Assembly: GCF_021347895.1 (NCBI RefSeq)
Contig: NC_067136.1
Span: forward strand, 2,315,970-2,379,969
Direction of reading: 5' to 3'
DNA length: 64,000 bases
DNA from: Acanthochromis polyacanthus
Taxonomy: Eukaryota; Chordata; Actinopteri; Pomacentridae
Every line of letters begins with the position of its first letter. The stretch's first letter is position 1. This document shows, one piece after another, positions 51,251-63,850 of this stretch. The translations under genes were made by a program, and so were the position numbers. Under the pieces are notes generated by a model. It did no database searches. It was not told the DNA's origin and saw only the letters and a program-made list of their open reading frames with translations.

Positions 51251-51374
51251 TTAAATCAGCTGAAATATTGTTGTTTTCTGTACAAGTTGTTGCTGTTTCT
51301 CTTCTGGATGAAAGTTAATTTTACGTACAAAACCAGACAGACCATCTTCTGGATTTTTCTTGGTAAATCGTGGA

Positions 51375-53985
51375 TCACTGGAGCTCAGCGAGGACGTTTG
51401 TTTCTTCATTTCTGCTTCTGGTTTCTACAGAGCTGGAAAGATGAGACAGAAAACAAGTCTGATAAAGACTAAAATAGCTTTTTTTATATTAAACATTTAT
51501 CATACATACAGTGTTTTCTTTGTATATTAACATTTATTGTAGGTACAGTGTTTTCTTTTAAATTAAACATTTATTATACGTACTATTTTCCAGAGTAGAA
51601 GCAGGTGACAGAGATGAGAAGAACCATCACCAGCAGGTAGACGACAAGTCTGATGATCAAATCCATCAGAAGAGCTGAAAAACAGAAGAAAACACATTAT
51701 TACTGACATTATTTTATTATTAAACACATTATTGTTGCAGTTAAACGTGATAAGTAGCTTCAGTTTTGGTTCCTGTGTTTGTGAAAAAAATAGGATTCAG
51801 AAAGTTGACAAACTTCAGTTTTAGCAGCCTCCTTGTGCAGCGACAAACTGCTCCCAGAGCTCCTGCTACACTTGAAACGGAGCCATGACGCACTCACACA
51901 AGTTAGCTTGATTTAGTCCAATACAAACAGTTTTCAATACAAAATCTATCCTTAAATGAATCTACTTTAGCTGTCTCAGTAACCTCCTGCTGCAGCGATG
52001 AACTGCTCCCAGAGCTCCTGCTACACTTTGAATGTGACCGTGACACTCTCTGTTAGCTTGATTTTAGCTTGATTTAGTCCACCTTTTTACCTTTATCGCT
52101 GCACTAGGAACCTGTTTTGAACAGAAAATATAGTTCTTTTGATATTAAAAGCTGCTAAAAAAATTAAAGGAAGTAAAGGTGGACTAAATAAAGCTGCATG
52201 TATGGAGTGTGTCAAGGTCACATTCAAAGTGTAGCAGGAGCGCTGGGAGCAGTTTGTTGCTGTACATGGAGGCTACTTTGACAACTAAAGTTGCTAAAAT
52301 TGAACGGTAAAATTTAGATTTTTTACTGTATTTAAATAACCTAACTTTGTTTTTAACAGATTTACTGTTAGTGGAAGAACAATTCTGTTAAAATGTTGTT
52401 TTTTAACAGTTACTTTACAGGTTTTCAGAGTTCTGTTGAATTAAAGATCATTTCTAGTAAAACAGTAAAAAATAGCTCATGACGGTCATCTGGATAAATA
52501 AAGTCTACATGGTGGATCTTTGTGGCTGCTGCAGCTGCACACTGAGGGGAAGAAGGAACCAAGAAGAAGATTTTGTGCTCTTAGTTCATCTTTCAGAGGA
52601 AACACTTGAAGCTGTTACCTGAGCAGACCACCTGCAGGGCCTGGCCGCTTTTGGCCTCATTGTTCGGAAACAGACAGTCGTGGAGGGAAACAGCCGACAG
52701 GACGCAGGAGGACTGGATAAACCACGTGGGTCTCACTGATGCAAAGTCCTCGAAATATGTAGTCACATCAGAACCACATCCGAGCTGAGAACACACTGCT
52801 GCTGCTACTGCTGTCAGGTTCTGGTTGTCGTCCCATACCCAGTCCACCACGGGCCTCCACTCTCCATGGACCTTCATCTGCAGCTCACCTGCACAGGTGC
52901 TGCTGTTTCCCACCAGCCTCACGTGGTCTGGAGCTGAGAGGAGACAGGAGCAGCTCTGAGAAGGTTCTACTGATGTGTTCTGCAGAACATTTTCTCTCAG
53001 TTCCTAGAATGTTCTTCTAAAAAGTAGAAGAACTAAAGATGTCTTGGTGAGAACATTGTTAGACTGAATGTTCTCCAAACTGAAGGTTGCATTGAAAACC
53101 TTTGTTTTCATGGAACGTTGTGGAAATGTTTGACAGATTCTAGAACATGTTCCCTCAACAACATCTTCAGAACGTCTTCAGAAAACGTTCCTGACATCAA
53201 CACCTCAGACAACAGACAGGCTTTGCAGACAGAACGCTCCACCTTTGTGGAAACATCTTTTAAAGAACGTTCTGTCGTCTGAGGTGGTAACACCTTAAAA
53301 ACATTTTCTGAATGTTTCATTGAAAACATCATTTGTTATCATCAGTGTTTTAAAGAAGAACGTTCCCTCAACATACAAGCTAAACCTTCCTCCTTTAATA
53401 ATGTCACATTACAGGAACGTTTTATGAACATCATCTGAGGCCTGGAGAACATCTGGAAAACGTTTTGAATATTGGTTTGAGAACCTGATATGAGTTTCTG
53501 ACAACATCCTCTGAATGCTGCATTCAGACTTTTTGTTCTTTACAGGAACATCACTGTAAACTTTCTGAGAACATTCTCTGAACATTTGATGAGTTTTTTC
53601 TTCATAAAATCATGAACACTTGTGGGTAACGTTCTTCAACGCTGTAAGAACGTTACCTGCTGTCTGGCAGTGATTCCAGCTGCAGCTTTACCTGAGCAGG
53701 TGAGTGTGACGGTGGTTCCAGGTGAGCAGGTGTCTCTATCTGAGCGCTCACACTGCAGCAGAGCAGACTCATGGCCTCCACACCGGAACTCTGGGATCCA
53801 CTCTGGAGCTTCTCCATAGAGTTCCTCCTTGAACCCTGAAGGAGAACCACAGCCCAGCTCCCTGCAGACCACCTCAGCATCCTGCAGGTCAAATCCATCT
53901 GAACACACTGAGGACCACACCTGGTTCCTCTTCACCTGCAGTCTACCTGAACACAGGTCAGTCTGGTTCTGCAGCCTCACAGAGT
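51375..53985 (-). CDS. SRCR-domain membrane receptor, 3' part (two SRCR exons, TM, tail)
   Basis: Minus-strand exons with AG/GT borders: 53692-53985 (SRCR, 294 nt), 52619-52933 (SRCR, 315 nt), 51584-51674 (transmembrane, 91 nt) and 51375-51432 (tail and stop). Phases join (1-1, 1-1, 1-2). The first domain (DSVRLQNQ...LTCSG) has eight cysteines, as in group B SRCR domains; the second (DHVRLVGN...VVCSG) has six. The TM exon reads LIIRLVVYLLVMVLLISVTC, followed by a tail of about 20 residues ending AELQ. SRCR tandem receptors (CD5/CD6/CD163/WC1-like) bind protein or microbial ligands at leukocyte surfaces. Signal-peptide and upstream exons were not found, and a more 5' SRCR exon is frameshifted, so the locus may be a pseudogene. 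The last exon rests on phase and acceptor only; if skipped, translation would stop directly after the helix. Confidence 0.68.
51825..52275. repeat. intronic direct and inverted repeat cluster
   Basis: Two direct copies of a ~95-base unit (AACTGCTCCCAGAGCTCCTG near 51850 and 52005) end in TAGCTTGATTTAGTCC. An inverted copy at 52180-52272 begins GGACTAAATAAAGC and contains CAGGAGCGCTGGGAGCAGTT. The 51985-52272 pair has the layout of a small inverted-repeat element. Confidence 0.65.
52975..53640. repeat. GAACGTT/AACGTTC-rich degenerate repeat
   Basis: The intron between the two open SRCR exons is dominated by variants of GAACATTCT, GAACGTTC and AACGTTCTT recurring roughly every 30-60 bases in both orientations. 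No coding potential. It looks like an old expanded short-unit repeat. Confidence 0.6.
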
Positions 53986-54059
53986 CTGCAGGAGGAGACA
54001 GAAGATCAGAAGGTTCAACATTTGGACAAATGACATCATTACAACATTCCTGTGTCGGT

Positions 54060-54958
54060 GCTGATTCACACTGTAAAAAATTACAGTATTTCAACGGTTT
54101 TTATTTGAACATTTTTAGAATAATTCATTCATATTTTATAGTTTTTCCTGCCGTGATGTTTGAGGAAACACTGATCAACACATTTTTACCATTTTCTGAT
54201 ATTTGATATTAAACAACTAATCGATTAATCAGTTTAAGCCACTTTTTAATATTATCATTATATTTTTTACAGAATTTCCCTTGTCTGCTAAATTAAAAAT
54301 AATATATTGCAAATAAAAAGACAAATAAAAAAATACTAGTTTAGATATTGCAATGAAAAAAAGGCCAAATCTAAAATTCTGTTCACACACAAAAGCTTGA
54401 ATTTTTACATAATTCTGTTCAACTTTACACATTATCCATGTTTTGTTTAATTACACATAATATCTGCTAAAATCACAGACAGAAATTTTAATTTCCATGT
54501 AGACTGTACAAAAAATAAAAAAGACCAAATGTGTGAATAAGTTTTTCTGAAAAATCTGTATTTTTTACAAAAGTCATAAAGTTCTTTTCTCTTTAAAAAG
54601 TTTCACCGTAACATTTTTACTGTGTTTAAATGAGCCAAAAATATCTTTTCTTTACTGAAATTTCACACTATTTGAAATAGAAGTATTTATTTTAAAGATT
54701 GCAAAATAATTTTAAAAATGTGTTTAAATTATCTGGCAAAAAAATAAATAAGAAAGAAAAATGATAGTTTTTGTAAATAATCTGTAAATAGTGTTTATGG
54801 CAAATGGTTATTACAAATAGAAATGTATTCTTTTACAGCGTTTAACAGGAAATTATCTATTCCGATTGTATTTAAAGAGCAAAACCACCATAACAACATT
54901 ATTTTGCTGATATTTGTCATTATTATTATTATTATTATTATTGGTGGTTCCTCCTCAC
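54060..54958. repeat. AT-rich intronic repeat DNA
   Basis: Very AT-rich with TTTTACAG and AAATTTTAATTTCCATGT-like phrases similar to 50380-51250. An ATT run lies at 54921-54941, immediately upstream of the frameshifted SRCR exon border. Confidence 0.6.
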
Positions 54959-55220
54959 CTGAGCAGGTGATCTCCACTCTGAAGGGGGGCGGTTCTGCAG
55001 TTCCTCTGGACTCATCTCTGGTGACCAAGTCTTGTGGAGGTTCCTGGTCCAGAGTTCTGAGTGAAACCACAGAACCACAGCTGATCCTCCTGATCTGCTG
55101 CTGTCAGGTTCCAGTCCAGGTTCTGGTCCCTCACTGGTTCCCAGTCCGACTGACGCTGCTGCTCCAGTCTGCCAGAACAGGGACTCGGACCTCCGACCAG
55201 CCGGAACTCAGCAGGACTCA
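54959..55220 (-). pseudogene. SRCR exon with frameshift
   Basis: Bounded by CATCAG (acceptor) and CTCAG/GTGAGG (donor) like its neighbours. It starts in phase 1 with FRLVGGPSPCSGRLE...DWNLTAA and ends, in a different frame, with SCGSVVSLRTLDQ...VEITCSG. The length is 262 nt, not a multiple of three, whereas the neighbouring SRCR exons are 294 and 315. The frame changes between the LTAA and SCGS segments, where the VCR part of the domain is also missing. So a deletion near 55085-55095 disrupts the domain. The gene is either dead, or skips this exon, or the assembly has an error here. Confidence 0.7.
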
Positions 55221-55721
55221 CTGATGGGACAGGAAGTGGAGGATTTCAAAATAAGACTCCCAGGAATTTATCAAAACAGTGAAAATCATTAAAATGGCAG
55301 TGTTCAACCCTAAAATACAAAGCTTTATTTCAAATAATGACAAATATCAGGCAACTAATTCCATTTATTGCTAATTTAAATACTGGGTTAGAAGCATAAA
55401 ATAACTTTAAAAACTGTAAATGTGATGCTTTAAGATGGAACTTAAACACAGAAGACTTTTAATTTGAGGAAATGTGACATAAAATAGAATAAATGATGAG
55501 AAAAGTGAACTGAGGAGGTTTAATGTGGGAGGACTGATGGTGTCCAGCAGGAGGTGCTGAAGGAGAAGAAGGAGGAGGAGGATTATTGTTTCCTGATCTT
55601 TATATTCACAATAAACTAAATTTTCTGTGAATTAAGGGATAAAAACTCTCTGAATCCTCTGTTTGTTTGGCTGAACACACGTAAACTGAGCATGCTCCGT
55701 TTGAACACCTGCGCCAGGTGA
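55221..55721. other. no gene recognised
   Basis: AT-rich noncoding DNA where the 5' exons of the SRCR gene would be expected on the minus strand. No convincing signal-peptide exon was seen. Confidence 0.4.
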
Positions 55722-55901
55722 GACTGAAGGACTGTGAGGAGAACAGGAGCTCAGACGGACTGAAGGACTGTGAGGAGAACAGGAGCTCAGACGGACTGAA
55801 GGACTGTGAGGAGAACAGGAGCTCAGACGGACTGAAGGACTGTGAGGAGAACAGGAGCTCAGACGGACTGAAGGACTGTGAGGAGAACAGGAGCTCAGAC
55901 A
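55722..55901. repeat. minisatellite, 36-bp unit x 5
   Basis: Five head-to-tail, nearly perfect copies of a 36-base unit (GACTGAAGGACTGTGAGGAG plus 16 bases), flanked on both sides by AGGTGAGACTGAA-like sequence. As 36 is divisible by three, both strands show 12-residue repeated translations; no gene context supports them. Confidence 0.97.
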
Positions 55902-56513
55902 GGTGAGACTGAAATTCAAAGATTTTAGGAGCAAATGCAGTGACTGCACAGATTCCCTTTGAATTCAGGGTACATTTATTGTGTTTTACACAAAAAATAG
56001 ATCAAAAACCTAAAAATAAAAAAATAATATGAACATTTATATGATAAAAATATTAGATTTAGAAGTTATTTGACAACAGAATAAATATTTGAAAGTAACA
56101 CAGAATGCTTGATTCCAGAGTATTTGGAATGTCTCTCTGTTTTAGTGTGTGTGGTTTTTGTTTTTCAATAAACAAAGACATTTTTACAGCAAATTGGTGC
56201 AGAAAAATAGCTAGAATGCTGAAAATTAATTGTTTGATGTTGAAATTCCTGCAAAAGCTGCAGCCATCTGTTGTTTTCTCATAAATAAATGACCCAGAAT
56301 GCATTAATTAGGTGTTTGATGCTCAGATTTCCTACCAAAGCTGCACTCTTGAACACCCCACATGAGCTTTTCTTTCTGTATTGTGTGTTCATTTGAGTAT
56401 TTGTGGTGGATGCATCAGTTCAGAGCTTGGAGAATCAAAGTAAACGTGTCCGTCAGTAAATAAGGTCCTACCTGAGCTGCACACACCCTCAAGCAGTTAC
56501 GTAGGTAAAGTTG
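55902..56513. other. no gene recognised
   Basis: AT-rich noncoding DNA between the minisatellite and the palindrome. Confidence 0.45.
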
Positions 56514-56562
56514 GAAAGATATTCACAGATTCGGACTTCCGGCATCAATAACTCACGAGATA

Positions 56563-58197
<1,635 letters not shown>

Positions 58198-58404
58198 TAT
58201 ATGTTGTCAAAACATGAACGATGCCTCTTTCAAATCGTTGTAAGGTAGACAATGTGCTACAAGGCCAGTTTTATCAAAAGTAGCTGTCTTTCAAGCTGCA
58301 GAAATAACATTGGTGTCTATGAGCAGCCGGCGGTGCGACGAGTGAACAGGGACCGTCTGCAAATAGCAAACCTGCTGCAACAGCGAAGAGAGACACTACA
58401 CAAA

Positions 58405-58860
58405 TATTCAATAACTTCACTCTTATACACTGTAGAGCCACCAAAATCACTGTAGCCATGAATGGACTGCGGCTGGTCATACTACAGCTCTTGGTTTGGC
58501 GCTAAATCAAAAATCTGAATTTTAAGGAATTTTTATTTTTTATTGTTATTACTTTATTAGTAATAAAATTCAATAACTTCACTCTTACACACTGTACAGT
58601 CACCAAAATCACTGTAGCCATCAACTGTCTCCTGCTGGTCATACTACAACTCTTGCTTTGGTGCTAAATCAAAAATCTGAATTTTAAGGAATTTTTATTA
58701 TTATTTAATGAGTATTAAAATTCAATAACTTCAGTCTTACACAGTGTACAGTCACCAAAGTCTCTGGAGTCATCAATGGGCTCCTGCTGGTCATACTACA
58801 ACTCTTGCTTTGGTGTTGAAAAATCAGAATTTTAAGGAATTTTTATGTTTATTATTATTC
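58405..58860. repeat. ~150-bp tandem repeat x 3 in left palindrome arm
   Basis: Units start with ATTCAATAACTTCA at about 58408, 58569 and 58722. Each contains CACTGTAGCCATCA- and CTGGTCATACTACA-type blocks and ends AATTTTAAGGAATTTTTAT. The right arm has four such units (about 61565-62145) in inverse orientation. Confidence 0.88.
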
Positions 58861-58958
58861 AAAAATCTGTCTAAATGTGTGATAGTGAGCACTTCTCCTT
58901 TGCTGAGATAATCCATCCACCTCACAGGTGTGCCATATCAAGATGCTGATTAGACACC

Positions 58959-59936
58959 ATGATTAGTGCACAGGTGTGCCTTAAACTGCCTACAATAAAA
59001 GGACACTCTGAAAGGTGCAGTTTTATCACACAGCACAAAGATTTGAGGGAGCGTGCAATTGGCATGCTGACAGCAGGAATGTCAACCAGAGCTGTTGCTG
59101 GTGTATTGAATGTTCATTTCTCTACCATAAGCCGTCTCCAAAGGCGTTTCAGAGAATTTGGCAGTACATCCAACCAGCCTCACAACCGCAGACCACGTGT
59201 AACCACACCAGCCCAGGACCTCCACATCCAGCATGTTCACCTCCAAGTTGGTCTGAGACCAGCCACTCTGACAGCTGCTGAAACAATCGGTTTGCATGAC
59301 CAAAGAATTTCTGCACAAACTGTCAGAAACCATCTCAGGGAAGCTCATCTGCTGCTCGTTGTCCTCATCTGGGTCTCCACCTGACTACAGTTCGTCGTCG
59401 TAACCAACTTGAGTGGGCAAATGCTCACATTGGATGGCGTCTGGCACGTTGGAGAGGTGTTCTCTTCACGGATGAATCCCTGTTTACACTGTTCAGGGCA
59501 GATGGCAGACAGCGTGTGTGGCGTCATGTGGGTGAGTGGTTTTCTGATGTCAGTGTTGTGGATGGAGTGGCCCATGGTGGCGGTGGGGTTATGGTATGGG
59601 CAGGCGTCTGTTATGGACCAAGAACACAGGTGCATTTTATTGATGGCATTTTGAATGACAGAGATACCGTGACGAGATCCTGAGGCCCATTGTTGTGCCA
59701 TACATCCAAGAACATCACCTCATGTTGCAGCAGGATAATGCACGGCCCCATGCTGCAAGGATCTGTACACAATTCTTGGAAGCTGAAAACGTCCCAGTTC
59801 TTGCATGACCAGCATACTCACCGGACATGTCACCCATTGAGCATGTTTGGGATGCTCTGGATCGGCGTATACGACAGCGTGTACCAGTTTCCATCAATAT
59901 CCAGCAACTTCACACAGCCATTGAAGAGGAGTGGAC
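58959..59936 (+). pseudogene. Tc1 transposase of the salmonid-type element, broken
   Basis: The first frame (58959-59384) encodes the helix-turn-helix part (RERAIGMLTAGMSTRAVAGV, then FSTISRLQRRF) and a second DNA-binding helix region with NRRPRVTT, the GRPR-like hook. After a frameshift near 59370 the catalytic core continues: LEWANAHI, first Asp in LFTDESLF, GGGGVMVWAG, then IDGILNDRD. More shifts and stops follow before QQDNARPH (second Asp) and SPIEHVWDALD (Glu) in the 59720-59860 stretch. The C-terminal end is lost at a poly-C run (59937-59947). All three catalytic positions can be traced, but the gene cannot be translated whole. Confidence 0.88.
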
Positions 59937-60011
59937 CCCCCCCCCCCAATAAAACAAAACTGCACCTTTCAGAGTGGTCTTTTATTGTGGGCAGTCTAAG
60001 GCACACCTGTG

Positions 60012-61438
60012 TCTAGGCTTGTGCTAGCCGATCTCCACAGCGCCTTTGGCATATCGTTTTGCTGGATGGCGCAGTCATTCTGAACTGTGTGAGCCACAGT
60101 GGCGCTCTATTTTTCTTATAAAAAGCAAGAGCCACCCGAATCTTGATCACGTACACGGTGTTGTAGAATTTTCACACTCCCCGGAAAAATCTGACTCCGC
60201 CTTCGCGTGAACGCGCGCGACTTACGTTTCACTCTGTGGCCACTAGACGGGTTTTCTGTTGTACGTTTACTGTTTTTGTTGTTGTTTTCTACAGGTTTTC
60301 AGAGTTAAATGTGATTAAGTACCGAACTGCAGATATGCTTTCCTGTTAAATATGATTAGGTGACATGTTTCTCCTCCTCTTCTAATCTGTATGTGCACAT
60401 CCTAAATGCCATTGGGGGGAGATCCTACGCTACTCTCAGCTTCACTCCTATGAGGACATCAGGACAGGACAGTGTGTAATCGCCAAATATCGTTCAAATT
60501 CCATCAGTGTTCTACACGTGTCAATAAAATAATTGTTCACTGAGAAAACTTTATATCTCCTTATTTAAAATCGGACTCCCCTAAGAATACAAGATATGGC
60601 ATCAAAATATGTCTGGTATTTATGTATAAAGTCTTTAATATAAGTATAGTTCTTAAGTATAAAGTCATTTGTTATTGTTGTTATTTTTATTGGGCCAGTT
60701 AACAATATAATAGAATTGAAATTCTTTATTTATCCCACACCTGGGAAATTATTTGCTACAAGAGCTAAAACACCAAATCACAACAATTAAAAAAAAACTA
60801 GTAAATTACAGTCTGTAAGAACAGAATAATAAAATATGGGGCTAAATGATCACAGTATGGCAGATTAAGAACAGACAGACTTTTTCAAAACTAGGACTAT
60901 ATGGAGGTTGAGTTAACTTTGCAGATTGTATGACATGAAATAAGATCTGGAGTCAGATTTTGTAGGGTCACTTACCAAAATCTGACTCCCCTAGAGGAAG
61001 TTTTTGTTGAGTTTATGCTACAATTGTGAGATATGGTACATAGTGAGGGTTGAAGAATTGGACATAGGAGGAAAAGAAGGTAAATTAGACATGAAATTAA
61101 TATTTTAATGGGTCAAAAATTTTGATCATGAACATGTTTAAGGTACAGCTTTTTAAATGGCCAAATGCATATATACATGGGAATGTGTCTTCACCCCTGA
61201 CTGCCTGTTTGTAATAAAAATAACAACATACATACTTATAAGTAGAATAAAATAGTTAAAGTCGAACTGTTTAATTGTGCTTTTTTTTTTTACCTCAAAA
61301 TGCACCAGACTGCAGGAAAATGACTCATTTTTTCCCCGCTATCACTGACACAGAAATTTGTGGCTTTTTGTGGCTCATTGTTGTTCTTATGAGTGAGCCA
61401 CAGTGGCTCTTCATTTCAAATTCCTAGTGCAAGCATAG
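60012..61438. mobile_element. 1.43-kb insertion in a Tc1 terminal repeat, unidentified
   Basis: TGTG stands on both sides (60008-60011 and 61439-61442). Joining the flanks restores CACCTGTGCACTAATCATGG, which matches the opposite Tc1 end, so the boundaries are set by comparison. The insert begins TCTAGGCTTGTGCTAG and ends CTAGTGCAAGCATAG, imperfect inverted ends (about 13 of 16). Near both ends stand GAGCCACAGTGGC-type palindromes (about 60090 and 61395). No long frame or known domain is present. A segment near 60710-60780 (TTGAAATTCTTTATTTATCC) resembles the tail of another fish repeat. Confidence 0.75.
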
Positions 61439-61564
61439 TGTGCACTAATCATGGTGTCTAATCAGTATCTTGATATGGCACACCTGTGAGGTGGATGGAT
61501 TATCTCAGCAAAGGAGAAGTGCTCACTATCACACATTTAGACAGATTTGTGAATAATAATAAAC

Positions 61565-62150
61565 ATAAAAATTCCTTAAAATTCTGATTTTTCAACACCA
61601 AAGCAAGAGCTGTAGTATGACCAGCAGGAGCCCATTGATGACTCCAGAGACTTTGGTGACTGTACACTGTGTAAGACTGAAGTTATTGAATTTTAATACT
61701 CATAAAATAATAATAAAAATTCCTTAAAATTCAGATTTTTGATTTAGCACCAAACCAAGAGTAGTAGTATGACCAGCAGGAGAAAATCGATGGCTACAGT
61801 GATTTTGGTGATTGTACAGTGTGTAAGAGTGAAGTTATTGAATTTTAATACTCATAAAAATTCCTTAAAATTCTTATTTCTAATTTAGTGCCAAAGCAAG
61901 AGTTGTAGTATGACCAGCAGGAGATAATTGAGGACTCCAGTGATTTTGGTGACTGTACAGTGTGTAAGAGTGAAGTTATTGAATTTTATTACTAATAAAG
62001 TAATAACAATAAAAAATAAAAATTCCTTAAAATTCAGATTTTTGATTTAGCACCAAACCAAGAGCTGTAGTATGACCAGCCGCAGTCCATTCATGGCTAC
62101 AGTGATTTTGGTAGCTCTGCAGTGTATAAGAGTGAAGTTATTGAATATTT
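61565..62150. repeat. ~150-bp tandem repeat x 4 in right palindrome arm
   Basis: Units end with GAAGTTATTGAATTTTA-type blocks at about 61680, 61830, 61970 and 62137. They are the inverse of the three left-arm units, so the arms differ by one unit. Confidence 0.88.
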
Positions 62151-62429
62151 GTGTAGTGTCTGTTTTTGCTGTTGCAGCAGGTTTGCTATTTGCAGACGGT
62201 CCCTGTTCACTCGTCGCACCGCCGGCTGCTCATAGACACCAATGTTATTTCTGCAGCTTGAAAGACAGCTACTTTTGATAAAACTGGCCTTGTAGCACAT
62301 TGTCTACCTTACAACGATTTGAAAGAGGCATCGTTCATGTTTTGACAACATATATCTCGTGAGTTATTGATGCCGGAAGTCCGAATCTGTGAATATCTTT
62401 CCAACTTTACCAAACTCTACAGCAGACTG

Positions 62430-63285
62430 AAAATAAAAATAAAAATAATATCTTTACTGTGACAGAAATTTACAATGATGTTCAATGAGACTTTTCAGCA
62501 GGTTTGTGCTCTGAACTACATTGTCACGGAGTTCTTCCTGGGTGATTATAATTTGTACATTTATTTATTTTTTCCCCAACTCTTTTTCTTCCCTTATTTT
62601 CTTGCTTCAGTTTGATTTGGTGTGGGTCAGTGTGACATAAAGGGGTCAGTGTAAATGACAATGATTCTATTGACAATAAACTTTATGTTTTAGAGTCTAA
62701 AAAAAGTAAATACAAACGGTGATAGAACCTCAATTGTTCTGTCTCAAAAAAGATGTAAATAAGATATTTAAAAACACATCACAGTCGACCAAAAAGAAAT
62801 ACATCAGAATAATACATTTTGGATTGGAACAAAATGAAGAAAATGACACTTTGGAGGAGGTCTGTGGTCTGAACTACATTGTTGTGGAGCTTCTCCTATG
62901 AGGTCATAGTTATTACAGCTATATTTTTATTGACTTTTAAAAAAAAAACAACTTTTGTTTCTTTCGGTTTCTTGCTTTACTTTGATTTATTTTGGTGAAC
63001 TGCCAGATGTTAAAAAATAAAGTTAAGGTTACCCAAGATTGAAAAATAATGTACATTTCAGAATTCTACAGAAAGGCCTGTTTCAAGGAATAAGAAATGG
63101 GTTAAACACTTAAAGCTGTTCTGCAGCAAACCTTGAAAACTGGTGCTACCAGACCTTAAAGGTGTAACAACTTCCCTTGATTACTTACAACCCCCGCTGT
63201 CTGCTGGAACACACCATGGCACCAGACCCTCCAGAGCATTATTACAACAGCGCTGTACTGCAGGAAGTAGAGTGTTGTTATAAAA
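62430..63285 (+). repeat. 5' noncoding region of a Tc1-like relic, inverted copy of 46210-47430
   Basis: It contains two direct repeats of a GAACTACATTGT..GGAG phrase (62511-62530 and 62871-62890) and a stretch shared, inverted, with 46210-46560. It leads directly into the ATG at 63286. The palindrome's right end lies just outside its left edge, suggesting that the palindromic element landed in this relic. Confidence 0.6.
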
Positions 63286-63850
63286 ATGGAGAGAAAAAGA
63301 CAATTAACAGCAGAAGAGAGACAGACCATCAGAACATGCAAAAATGTAGGTCTTTCCTACAGAGAAATTGCCAAGAAAGTCAAGGTGTCAGTGTGTACAG
63401 TTTTCTTCTCCATCAAATGGGACTCACAAACTGGGAGAAAGTCTGACAGGAGTACAGTCGGTTCTTGTACAGAGTCAGAGGAACCCTGAAACTAAACAGC
63501 TACCACAGCATTCTGCAGCTCCATGCAGAACGCTCTGGTATGTTCCTAGATGGTCAGGGGTTCATCCTACAGCAAGATAATAACCCCAAAGATAAGTCCA
63601 AGCTACATCAGAACTAGCTCAGGAAAAAAGAACCAGAGCTTGACAACATGGAGTGGCAGCACAGCCTCCAGACTGAAACCTCATGGAGCTGGTTTGGGAT
63701 GAACTGGACAGAAGAGTGAAAGCAAAGAACCTACAAGAACCACAAATTTATGGGAACTTCTGCGACAGAGTTGGAAGAACTTTCTGAAGGATATTTGATT
63801 TCCATTGTGGAAAGAATGCCGTGAGTGTGTTCAGCTGTTGTATCTGCTGA
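63286..63850 (+). pseudogene. Tc1 transposase relic with central deletion
   Basis: It begins MERKRQLTAEERQTIRTCKN, then GLSYREIAKKVKVS, a clean helix-turn-helix start. The middle, with the first catalytic Asp, is missing. From about 63550 the second catalytic block is readable (FLQQDNNPK), followed by NMEWQ and the LVWDELDRRVK block, with stops between. The end matches a Tc1 C-terminus weakly (to about 63830). The same N-terminus is seen in the relics at 28080 and 46085. It is an internally deleted, dead copy. Confidence 0.8.

Larger units (their letters stand above)
58865..61560 (+). mobile_element. salmonid-type Tc1 element, decayed and interrupted
   Basis: Terminal repeats contain AGCACTTCTCCTTTGCTGAG and CCACCTCACAGGTGTGCCAT (58888-58940), mirrored at 61480-61530. 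A nearer inverted pair is AAAGGACACTCTGAAAGGTG (58998) and its complement (59965-59985). The phrases and order are those of a widespread fish and lamprey Tc1 lineage with long terminal repeats. The right terminal repeat is split by the insertion at 60012-61438. Confidence 0.85.

Noticed and set aside
55722..55901. CRISPR-like array
   Set aside because: Units are head-to-tail with no spacers, in a vertebrate context.
55632..55949. Repeat protein of 12-residue units
   Set aside because: It arises from the 36-bp minisatellite, and both strands are equally open.
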